Shown here piece after piece: positions 30,852 through 41,329 of a stretch of DNA of 64,000 nt. This DNA comes from Peronospora farinosa (taxonomy: Eukaryota > Oomycota > Peronosporomycetes > Peronosporales > Peronosporaceae): assembly GCA_947646735.1 (NCBI GenBank), contig CANTFK010000991.1, positions 1 to 64,000 on the forward strand, read 5' to 3'. The number at the start of each line of letters is the position of its first letter. Position 1 is the stretch's first letter. The position numbers and the translations under genes are program-made. The notes under the pieces were generated by a model, which made no database searches, was not told the DNA's origin, and worked only from the letters and a program-made list of their open reading frames with translations.

Positions 30852-33374
30852 ATGGTGCGCGTGCCCGGATCTTCGGAAGACGCGGGATTTCACCGCGAGT
30901 CCGAAGAAGACAAAGATGTTCATGTCAAGAAGGAGCACAAGACCAAAGAGCCACTTGAAGACCGATCGACAGTAACTCAAGAGGAAACAAACAAAGGATC
31001 GAAGGACCGACCGGGCCTTGGGAGGGGCCCTGTCAACATAGTCGAGGTTAAACTTATTGAAGAAAACCTAAATACCCTCCATATGTCCTCGTAGAGGACA
31101 TCTTGGGTCATGATGCCTATCATGATCCAGGGGACCATCAGCCGACGGTGAAAACCGAGAGGCTAAGGTCCCCCAACATACAAAAACAAAGATCGTGCAC
31201 TCCAAGCCGACAAATTTCCGGATGAAGGCACCCAGAAACACCAAGTCGATAGGCCCCGAGAAGTCAGGACTGGCATCATGGTTAGACGCTGACGTCACGA
31301 GGGCCTACCACCAACGCAAGCTGAACGCGTTCCTAGAGAGCGACCCCGTCGCGAAGACCCTCGAGATCCGGCTGCTGGGTCAACTTACTGGGCCGGTGTC
31401 GACCCTACCACGGCTGCACTCCGTCAGGGACGCGATCACAGCGCTGGTCACCCTTCTTCGAGAAGCGAACATGGTTGCCGGACGGTTAGATCTGGACGAC
31501 CTGCTGTACCTGGGATTCGACAGAATTACAAGGCGTTAGAACATATACGCAAGCGTCTGTCGATCCTCGTCGGTACCACTCCAGCAAAGGTACAACCACC
31601 TCTGACGACACCCACACAAACACGGTCCACGAACAGCCAGATGACGCTTCAAGACATCGCGGTCTACCCCCACATGTATGGAGCCGTCGTCGACCCAGGG
31701 GCGAAGCATGTCCCATCCCAACACCTGACGTCAATCGGCCAGATGGCAGCAGCTCCGTGGTCCCCAGGATAGTCCTCGAATGGATCGGTCACTAGGATGC
31801 CCCTGGGACCAACTGGGGCGGCGCTGCTCCAGGCCCGAGCGCGTAGCGCGGAGCAAGAACCACGTGGTCTCGAATCGGCGACGCGTGGCGAAAATTAAAA
31901 TCATTCCGATTTTCAGCCAATGGAAAATCAGCAAGAGAAAAAAGTTGGAATTTGCTCTGCCCCGTGACGAAGAGGCTGGGGGGGGAAGGGCCTAACTACC
32001 CGCTAGGTGATCTGCATACCCTCTTCGACGCGGCGATGGCAAGATTTTCGAATGAACGCCAAGTACCGCGGGCACACCCTAACGGGAGTGTAGCAGGAGG
32101 AAGACCAAAGGCGCAAAGGACGACCGCTCACCATGACCAGCATCCAGGCATACAAATGCCAAGAGGCCACACGATGACCGACGTCGATATGGAAACCGTC
32201 GGTTCCTGTGAGTTCGACCCTGACAACATGGATTTGAGGGGACCTCAGTCGATGATGGCAAACGCAGCGCTGGGACAGATGCCAAATATGGTCCCTCGCA
32301 TCAAACTCTCGGCGACCTCGGATCTTAAAGAATTTCATGGAAGAGACCAAGACGAAGACAGAGCGCGCAGCTGGGTATCGACGGTCAAGACAGCATTTAT
32401 AAGAGACCAAGCACCAGATGATGAACGATGTCTCGTTTTTGGAGGGTTGCTGACTGGACCGGCACAGAATTGGTACCGTCAACTGGGTCGCTCAGTCCGA
32501 GGAAACTGGAAGGACCTAATCCAAGAGTTCATGTTTCGGTTCTGTGGTACGGGGGTACCTGTCGCCCGCCAGTACTACCATGCGAAGAAAAGGTCGGAAG
32601 AGACCCCGCTGGATTATCTGTACCGCCTGAATGTGCTTGGACTCAGGGGCGAAGATGAAGATTAAGGATGGGTCGCCCAACGTTCAGAAGGATCATGTCG
32701 ATCACTACATTTTGACGGTGGACGACCCGGAGCTAGCAGACAAGTTGACTATGTTGCGTCTGGCGGATGTGGAAGAATTGGAGGAAGTATTGACAGCATG
32801 TCAGCGGACGAAGGCACGACGAGGCAAGATGTTGTTTGAATCAAACAAGTTTCGTCAGAAGGCACCGGCACTACCAGAGAGGCCGAGAGATATGAACCGC
32901 CGCTCCATACATGCAGTACGGACGCCCCTGGAAGACTCGAGCTCTGAAGATTCCAGCCCAGGCTCTTCGGAGAACGAAGGAGATCTAAGACGAGTCTACC
33001 TTATGGAGAAAGAAGCAGGAAGGGACCCAAGTGTGAGGTTCTCAAAGAATCTACCGACTAGGGAGGCCGACCAACATCACCAGGCAGTATACCAGCGACC
33101 CGGCCCGTCATCAGCGACCCCAAACACGAGATGTGCATATTGCGGGTCCAAGAAACATGGAGATCTGAATTGCTGAAAAAGATTGACCTTCGACCGCTGT
33201 GGAAAAGAGGGTCACCCATCAGATCGCTGCCTGTTTGTATGCCGGGGTAGTGGAGAGATTCACGAGATTGGGAAGTGCCAGATGGAGGAGTTCTACAATT
33301 TGTTCCGTCAATGGTACAACCCAGCCAAGCATGCAGGGATGTTCCCGGATAAACTCGAGAAGATGGCAAATTAG
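30852..33374 (+). pseudogene. Gag region of element E, frames broken
   Basis: Pieces of a Gag polyprotein in several frames: 30852-31094 (leader rich in K, E and D), 31195-31539, 31952-32665 (capsid-like, with ISKL-type segments such as LLTGPAQNWYRQLG and FMFRFCGTGVPVARQYYHAK) and 32631-33176. The last ends in a zinc knuckle CAYCGSKKHGDLNC, cut by an in-frame TGA at 33174, and continues in the same frame with a second knuckle, CGKEGHPSDRC, to 33374. A frame change lies near 32640-32660. It is a decayed retrotransposon gag with two CCHC-like boxes. Confidence 0.78.
30853..30870 (+). promoter_or_regulatory. Primer binding site of element E
   Basis: TGGTGCGCGTGCCCGGAT starts one base after the LTR end. 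It is the reverse complement of a tRNA 3' end finishing in CCA (the tRNA is not identified). This marks LTR 1 as a 5' LTR. The other two LTRs of the family are not followed by a TGG start. Confidence 0.6.
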
Positions 33375-33419
33375 GACGCTCGCCAGGTTTGAATCTGGTA
33401 CGAGCCGAGCGTTCTAATT

Positions 33420-34249
33420 GTTGTATCTTTGCATATGTGGAGAAACAGCCCAAGGAGGAGACGGGTATTCCAGTTAAGATTGGAAATATATCGAAGATTG
33501 GAAATTACCCTGTGGTCCATGTTGCTTCATTGAATGAGCCTAATAATTTTTTTTGAGAAAGTTCAGTAATGGAGTTGGACTTATTGCCAGGCGAGTCTAA
33601 GGGGTACTGGAAATACCACGCCCCTACTAAATGGTTCAGGCAAGCGAAAGCCCCTGGAAAGGTCAATGACGACCATGCAAATTTGTTGTTCGATACTGGT
33701 GCCGAGATATCCATTCTGGATATCGCCTTTGCTCGTAAGGTAGGCTGCCAAATTGATGAAAGTGAACGACAAGAATGTATTGGTATTGGGGAAGCCGTAT
33801 ACACCACGGACGGACGCACTTGCATCAAGGTCACTCTGAATGGGAACTTGGTGTACATCTTTAAGGTGTGGGTAGGCCCTATGGTAGGCCAAGATGCAAT
33901 TTTGTGGGATGGACTTGATGGTAGGTATGTTAGACTTGGAGACAACTCTTGCCTCCCGATGAGGTCAGGGTGAGTTGACTGGGAAAGGAACTGTATAATA
34001 CTCGAGTAATGGATGTGAAATTGGGTCGGTATGTACAGATATCCGTTGGAGGGTGTACGGAAGTGTCTCAAAGGTCGATCTCGAACAGTGGAAATGTGGT
34101 ACGAGAGGGAACGATGGGTGACAATGATACAAGGGATAGGACGTCGACCGATTGAAGATAACAATCACCCCAACAGAGAAGATAAAGTTAGGTATGTGGT
34201 TGACAGGAGAAGTTAGAAGGGTTTTGGTAGAAGATATGAATATAAAAAA
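33420..34249 (+). pseudogene. Aspartic protease region of element E
   Basis: The frame 33569-33973 contains LLFDTGAEISILDIAFARKV, the active-site loop of a retroviral-type aspartic protease (DTGA), followed by a typical flap and fold region. The frame stops at 33971, and readable protein traces continue in other frames to LTR 2. The protease is therefore separated from the reverse transcriptase by a complete LTR. Confidence 0.72.
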
Positions 34250-35662
34250 TGTGGTGAAGTGCTTTCCTAAATTGTGAAGAACCCAGGGGCCAGTTGGATT
34301 GAAGGTGACAAGGGGCCGTGGACTAGGGAAAAGGGACCACGCACCAGAGAGAAGGGACTGGAGATAAAGGGACCATGGAGTGAAGCGACCGTTGGCTGAG
34401 AATTTGAAAGACAAACAAAGGAGAGGTCATTACCAGGGTACTGTTTAACCGGTACCGAAGGGAGTCGACCATGGCCCTCATTGGTTGATTCGGTCCCTCA
34501 TTGGTCGAACAGGTCCCTCATCGGTAGACCTGGGTCCCTCATCGGTAGACCTCGGCTCCTCGTCGGTCGACCACGGTCCCTCATTGGTCGACCCGGTCCC
34601 TCATCGGTAGACATTTTGGTCGACCTCGGCCCCTCGTTGGTAGACCTGAGTCCCTCATCGGTCGACCCGGTCCCTCGTCGGTCGACCTGGGTCCCTCATC
34701 GGTCGACCTGGGTCCCTCGTTGGTAGACCTGGGTCCCTCATTGGTCGACCTGGGTCCCTCCCATTGGTCGACCTGGGTCCCTCGTTGGTAGAACCTGGGT
34801 CCCTCATTGGTCGACCTCGGCCCCCTCGGGGTTCAGCCACTCCTAACCAGTTAATACAAGGATCAGACCAGTCGACGCAAGGAATCAGAGCTTCAGGCAA
34901 GGATAGAGTAAAGGAGTTAAAAGGATAGGACTATATTAAATACTACTCAATTTGCGATCTACTTGGCAAGTCTTCGTCGCGCTGTAAAGGAACTCTAGTC
35001 TGGCCACACGCCTGTTCCGGGGAAGGGATATATTTGGCTCCCCCGTTGAAGACAGGCGTGTGGTCCGACACAAGTGCGAGCTAACCCCACGTGGCACGAC
35101 TCCGTCACCCAAGAAGAACTTGCTCTGAGCTACTCACTGTTCCGGGAAGGGATATATTTTGCGCCCCCCCCCCGTCGAAGACAGTTGTGTAGCGAAGTTC
35201 AAGTGCGAATAGAGCTCCAGGATATATTTGGCCTGTGAGCTCGTTCGAGTAGCAACACCCCCCAAGACCCGCTATCGGAAGCGGTCTCCCTCACCTCAAG
35301 GTCCGGGAGCAAAGGAAAGGTCAGGTGGTTGATACCCCTGAAACACGAAGGAAAAGGCCAGGAATAAGCTCCCTGAAGAATTTGGCTCTAAGCCCACTCT
35401 CGACAAGGTCGATCGAGTAGCCACCTACCGGCCCACCGAGTGAAGCATATCCACTCGAGGCCCGCCCAGGTCTATCTCCCTCAAGGCAGACGTCTACATC
35501 TTCACCAAGTCCTCCGAAGAGTGCAACCCGCCAGCCGACGGGCACACAAGGTGAGAGAAGGTTCATACGCGGCATCGGGGTACCCCCTCCGACAGTCGGC
35601 AGTCCGGCACAGTGAGTGGTTTGGGGTCTCATCATACAATTTTGAGAACCCACTCCACCACA
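34250..35662 (+). mobile_element. LTR 2 of element E, inside the element
   Basis: The longest copy (1413 bases), with the largest minisatellite, about 34480-34825 and 15 or so 21-base units. It has the same start and end as LTR 1. Flanks (AAAAA before, GACTT after) show no target-site duplication, and no TGG primer site follows. It separates gag-protease from pol. Confidence 0.85.
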
Positions 35663-37612
35663 GACTTTGGGTTCGTTGTTGGGAACTCTCTCCTCCCTAA
35701 GTTATTAAGGGGGGGGGGTGTTGGTGAAGCTATCACTGACCAAGTCGACCATCAGGTCGACCCAACGGAAGAGGAAGAGGGGCCACTAGTGAAGAGACCA
35801 GAATATAAGACTCCGTCACACATCTTACAGCGACCAGAGGCCCTAGCCCCAATGATGAATACAACGCACCAACCGGTACCCGACAGTGAAGAACAACCGT
35901 GCGAAGAGAGGGTGAATCGGCAGGAGGGGACCGCCCAAAAGCGTAGAGTATTTGAGGAAGACCTACATGCAGTGACCACCACCAATGAGAAGGAAGCCAA
36001 ACCGGTAGACTTGTTACAGGCAGATGACCAGGTGTGTTCTTTCGAGAGTGGGGAACTTTGGGCCGAGGACATAAGACCAGGATGGGCGGTCGTACCGGAA
36101 GTGGACCCCTCATCCGAAGGCATTGCGTTAGAAGATATACAGATTCCAGATCCAGATGGGAACACTCCCGAAGAGGTGGAACGGTTGCGACAAATAATAT
36201 GGAAGAAACGACATCTGCTGATGGACAAAGGTAACGCTTTACCCCCGGCCGCCCGAGTAGCGATATGCGATATCGATATGGGGAACGCAAGACCGATCGC
36301 GAAACGCGTACGGAAGGTGGCCCCTCAATTCAGAGAGAATCTAGCCGACCTGATCAAGGGACCGTTATCAGCAAAGATCATTCAGTCTTCCACCTCGCCA
36401 TGGGCCAGCCCAATTGTAATTATCGTGAAGAAGAATGGGGTCGATATTCGATTGTGTATCGACTATCGGTTGGTGAATGATCTCACCCAGCTTATGGTAT
36501 ACCCGATGCCGTTGATTAACGAATTACTGGAAGACTTGGATGGAGCTTTATGGTACTGTTCTCTTGATATGGCGAGTGGTTTTTGGGTCGTCAGTATGAC
36601 CGAAAGGGCGAGACTAATCTCGGCGTTCGTTACTCCACTGGGATTATTTGAATGGCTTCGGATGCCTTTTGGGCTTAAGAATGCGCCTCAGATATATCAA
36701 AGGTTGTTGGATAATGCGTTATATGATATCTTACGGGTTTCTCCAGGGGCTGCCACAGAGGAAACAGAGGATTTGTTCGCAACAGGGGAACCCGATGCAT
36801 AATCGGGCCTCTCTGTATTGGGTCGACGATCATACATTAACGATATACTTGTTCCGGCCGAATCGTGGGACGTATTATGCCAGAAATTGGAGCGGCTGCT
36901 AGACGTGTGTGACTATTGGAATTTTTCGGTCAGTGCCGTCAAGAGTACGTGGAGATGTCGGAAGGTCGAGTATCTTAAACATCGAGTTTCCAAAGGGGGA
37001 CTAGAGGCCCACCCAAAAGATCTTCAGTCTTTTGTCGACCTACCTCTACCGACAACGCTGAAGTCTATGCAGTCCTTTCTGGGAAGCCTAAATTACTACA
37101 GCAGGTACATCGAAGATTATGCCATATACGCGTCGATCCTTTACGAACTTAGAGAGGTGAATTTTAACGCTTGGAGGTGCAAATTGAAGGCTAACGAGGA
37201 AGTGGCGGCCCAGGAAGACGACGAAGAAAAATGGTCGAAGGTACAAGTAGCGTTTGCCATGCTCAAGAACAAGATTGCTACGGCGCCCATCCTACGACAT
37301 TTCGACCCGGCTAGGGAGGCGGTCATCATTGTCTACGCAAGTGATTGGGCTATCTCGGCGTCGTTGGTGCAGAATTACGACGGCCTATATATGCCGGTAA
37401 TGTTTACGAGCCGAACCCTCAAGTCAAACGAGGTGAACTATAGCACAGTGGAAAAGGAAGTGCTGGCGTTGTTACGAATATTGGAGACTTGCTTCACGAT
37501 GTTGTCCACCCGACCCCTTAAGGTTCTGACAAGACATTCTACACTAATCTGGTTAGTGAAGTCTTCGGGGTTGCAAGGTAGCTTGGGAAATTGGGCCGCT
37601 CTCTTGTCCTAG
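35663..37612 (+). pseudogene. Reverse transcriptase and first RNase H of element E
   Basis: Ty3/gypsy RT with an acidic linker (about 35740-36220), then WASPIVIIVKKNG, LCIDYRLVNDLT, CSLDMASGFW and FGLKNAPQIYQRLL. A TAA at 36800-36802 interrupts the frame just before SYINDIL; the catalytic YxDD reads YIND, so one aspartate is lost. After the connection domain comes a Ty3-type RNase H (VIIVYASDWAISASLVQ, VNYSTVEKEVLAL) ending at 37612. Apart from the stop and the N for D, the frame is open over 2 kb. A run of nine or more G near 35706 lies at the start. Confidence 0.85.
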
Positions 37613-37718
37613 TGAACTTTGGAGATTGTGAAATGCAAGAAAGGCGAAGACCAGGTGCTGGGGGCGTTAGCTGCCAGTATTACGCCTCGAGAAAATGTAG
37701 GCTTAATTCGGTCCTCAA

Positions 37719-38360
37719 TTGCTCCCAAGAAGCAATCCAGGCAGAGTGGTCGACCTACCGACGCCCACAGTGGAACTAAATGAAGAACTGTATGTGATGA
37801 GTTTCGATGGGTCGGCCCGGGTGAAACAAGGGGGTGGTGCTTGCAGCGCTATTGTGTGGAGACTTCCTGCATGGACTATAGTTGCCGCTGCTTCGAAATA
37901 TCTCGACAAGTCTACGGTGAATGAAGCTGAATATGAGGGCATGTTACTGGGTTTTGACCTGTTGGAGCCAATGGAGCGATGGCGTTTGATTATTTGTGGA
38001 GACTCCAATCTGGTTATAAGACATATGCGCGTAGAGATTGCGTGCAAGGCTTCAGGTTTATCCCCGTTTAAGGCCAAGGCGTTGAGTAGGCTCCAGTCGT
38101 GGCCCTCCCATGCAGTCTTACACGTGAAACGAGACTGGAATCAGAGCGCAGACCAGTTGGCCAGTGCGGCTTTACATCAGCATCAAGGGGTCGAGTCGAT
38201 ACCGAAAGGAGAGTTGCCAGGTCTAGAAACAATCAATCGGCTACCAGAGGTGTTGGTCCCTAGAGACCGGGGTCAGTCGGTCAAGGTATCTGCGGTGACG
38301 AGATCACGGTTCCCCGTCAAAATATCGGGAGAGGTCATGCAAGAAGATGTGGTACAGTAA
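37719..38360 (+). pseudogene. Second RNase H domain of element E (archaeal-like aRNH)
   Basis: A separate RNase H, in another frame, with MSFDGSARVKQGGGACSAIV (D of the active site), NEAEYEGMLLGFDLLEP (E) and IICGDSNLVIRHM (D), then KRDWNQSADQLASAAL with the final D. This is the RNase HI type with the basic/handle region that has been described as an added archaeal-like RNase H in Tat-type plant elements and some oomycete elements. It sits between the native RNase H and the integrase. A frame change separates it from the RT. Confidence 0.78.
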
Positions 38361-38366
38361 CTTTGG

Positions 38367-39980
38367 ATGGATAGGATCCGAGATGCACAAGAAGAGGAGA
38401 GCTGGGTACGCGAGTTGAAGGCATATTTGAAGGGAGACTGGAAAGACTTGTCGGTGGAAGCGGCCAGAAACTGCAGTAAAATGTCGGAAGATTACGAGAT
38501 AAGTGAAGAGGGACTGCTGGTGTACTGCCCCAGCCAGAGAATCAAGGGAGACGACCGAGACATAACTGCCAGATTGGTGATACCTGAGAGTCTCCAAGGC
38601 GACGTCCTTCATCATTATCATACGAGTTTGGAAGGCGGCCATCAGGGGATCGGGCGTACTTATCATCGGATCCGACGATATTGTCATTGGAGGGGTCTGT
38701 TCCGGAGTGTTCAGAAATATGTGGGTCAGTGCATGGATTGTGAGACTGGAAAAGGGAGACCCACTTTACAAGGGAAGTATCCGGGGAATGTTGAAGCGAC
38801 GTACCCCTTCCAAATTATCGCGATGGACCACATACCATCTCTCCCCAAGTCACATAAAGGAAATACGGAACTACTGATCTGGGTCGACCTGTTCACAGGT
38901 TATGTGATGGCTAAAGCAAGTGCGTCACGGACAGCCCAGACAGTAGCTGAGGGATATGAGGAATGCGTTTTCCGCCATTTTGGTGACAGTGAGACGATCC
39001 ATTACGATCGGGAACCGGGGTTTATGTCGGACTTCTTTCGAGCGTTCAGTCGTATGGTGGGTCAACGTCAGAGAGCGACCATGGCCTACCGACCTCAAGC
39101 GAACGGCACTGCGGAGAGAATGGTACAGACTCTAACAAGATCGCTCAAGATGTACGTAGCCGACGTGGGACAGCGAGACTGGGATGAATACGCGGAACGA
39201 TTAACGTTCGCGTTAAATACGGTTCAAGACAGAGTACGTGAGGAAACGCCGTTCTATCTGGTACATGGATGGGATGCTAGGACCACTCTTGAGACTATGT
39301 TACCGGTGGTGAACACTCGACGTCGAGAATCAGGACCTCGGAGATGCAGATATCGGATTCAGAGTCACTATCAGCGAGCAAGAGACCAAGTCAACGAGAA
39401 TTTACGGGCGGCTAGTCAGGCTCGGGTGCAAGCACAAAATGACGGGATAGTCGGCCACGAAATTCATCCAGGGGCCCGGGTATGGCTATATTTAGACCGA
39501 GTGAAGGAGGGGTATGCCAAAAAATTGGCCCACCTATGGCACGGACCATTCCGAGTCCAGGAGTTAGTCGGAGATCATGCGGTACGTCTGGAGTTACGAG
39601 GTACAGAATACAGACTATTCCCAATCGTGCACATCTCCAAGCTCAAGCCCGTCAGAGAGTTCCCCGATCGACCGAACAGCGAGCTGAAAGTGGATGGAAC
39701 AGATCGAGTCGACTTCGACGAATGTCTGCTACCAGAAGACAGCTGGGTGCGGGATTTAGAATAAGGCGAGTATGAAGTCGAAGAAATTTTAGAGAGTCGT
39801 ACAGGCAAGAAGACTCGGTATGGGAGGCAACAACGAAAATTCCTCGTGCAATGGAAGGGGCGCCCTGACCCCTCGTGGGTGGACGAAGTGGATCTGAATT
39901 GCGGAGCTTTACTCCGGGACTTCGAGCGCAAGAAGACAAGCCATAACCGCTTCGAAGTAATGCAAAGCCATGAAAACTAG
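38367..39980 (+). pseudogene. Integrase and chromodomain of element E
   Basis: Integrase with the zinc site H-x-H...C-x-x-C (HHYHTSLEGGHQG and CMDCETG), and the DDE core: MDHIPSLP, YDREPGFMSDFF and AYRPQANGTAERMV. A GPY-like segment (LAHLWHGPFRVQE) follows. The long frame stops with TAA at 39762-39764 (465 codons), but the same frame goes on to 39980 as a chromodomain, with GEYEVEEILESRTGKKTRYG, RKFLVQWKGRPDPSWVDEVD and a basic end. One stop thus separates integrase from its targeting domain. Chromodomains direct integration to modified chromatin. Confidence 0.85.
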
Positions 39981-40285
39981 CAGACGGTAGCAAGTTTCTT
40001 AGAAGGTGAACCGAGTCCCTCAATGGTCGACCCAGCCCTTCGTTGGAAGACTTGGGTCGCCTGCGGGGCGACCACAAACTTCCACGAGTTAGGAGTATAG
40101 GAGAATGGAGAACAAAGGAGGAAGATTACCAAGATCGATCAGAACCAGGGGAAGACATGGCTGGACAGACACGAGTTAGAGGTGGATGAGCAACAAAGGG
40201 GACAACAAAGGACCTACGTGACGAAGGAAGTGAAGACATGCGCGTGCTCAATCCGTTGTACGGTTGAGCAAGTGCAGGGAGCGGC
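39981..40285 (+). other. 3' untranslated region of element E
   Basis: No frame. It contains two or three degenerate units of the same 21-base minisatellite as the LTRs (about 40015-40065), then purine-rich sequence up to the LTR. Confidence 0.55.
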
Positions 40286-41329
40286 TGTGGTGAAGTGCTA
40301 ATTTTGTGATGTGGAGGTCCCAGACTCCCGTTGGATTCAGAGTATAGGCCGTGGGTCAGGGACAGGGGACCAGAGAGACAATGGCCTCGAAGGGGAGCGA
40401 CCGTTGGTGGAGGACAATCCGCAGGATCCGCCTAAGAAAAATCAGAATCAGGGTACCGTTAACCGGTACCGAAGGGAGTTGACCATGGCCCTTCATTGGT
40501 AGACCCGGTCCCTCGTCGGTCGACCCGGTCCCTCATCGGTCGACCCGATCCCTCGTTGGTTGACCTGGGTCCCTCATTGGTCGGCCCGGTCCCTCATTGG
40601 TCAACCTCGGCCCTTCGGGGTTCAGCGACTCCGGACCAGTTAATACAAGGATCAGACCAGTCGACACAAGGAATCAGAGCTTCAGGCAAGGATAGAGTAA
40701 AGGAGTTAAAAGGATAGGACTATATTAAATACTACTCAATTTGCGATCTACGTGGCACGACTCCGTCGTCACCCAAGACGAACTTGCTCTGAGCTACTCA
40801 CTGTTCCGGGAAGGGATATATTTTTGCCCCCCCCCCGTTGAAGACAGTTCCGTGGTTAAGTTCAAGTGCGAATAGAGCTCCAGGATATATTTGGCCTGTG
40901 AGCTCGTTCAAGTAGCAACACTCCCCAAGACACACTATCGGAAGCGGTCTCCCTCACCTCAAGGTCCGGGAGCAAAGGAAAGATCAGGTGGTTGATACCC
41001 CTGAAACACGAAGGAAAAGGCCAGGAATAAGCTCCCTGAAGAATTTGGCTCTAAGCCCACTCTCGAAAAGGTCGATCGAGTAGCCACCTACCGGCCCACC
41101 GAGTGAAGCATATCCACTCGAGGCCCCCCAGGTCTACCTCCCTCAAGGCAGACGTCTACATCTTCAACAAGTCCTCTGAAGAGTGCAACCCGCCAGCCGA
41201 CGGGTACACAAGGTGAGAGAAGGTTCATACGCGGCATCGGGGTACCCCCCCCCCCCCGACAGTCGGCAGTCCGGCACATTGAGTGGTTTGGGGTCTCATC
41301 ATACAATTTTGAGAACCCACTCCACCACA
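40286..41329 (+). mobile_element. LTR 3 of element E (3' LTR)
   Basis: The shortest copy (1044 bases), with a reduced minisatellite at about 40490-40620 and a deletion of the mid-part present in the others (around the GACAGGCGTGTGGTCC block). It ends CACTCCACCACA. It is preceded by a purine-rich AGTGCAGGGAGCGGC, a possible polypurine tract. It abuts a second copy of the element B reverse transcriptase. Confidence 0.85.

Noticed and set aside
34481..34900. Open frames of 81 residues on both strands over the LTR minisatellite
   Set aside because: They are translations of the 21-base repeat; length of the frame follows from the unit being a multiple of three.
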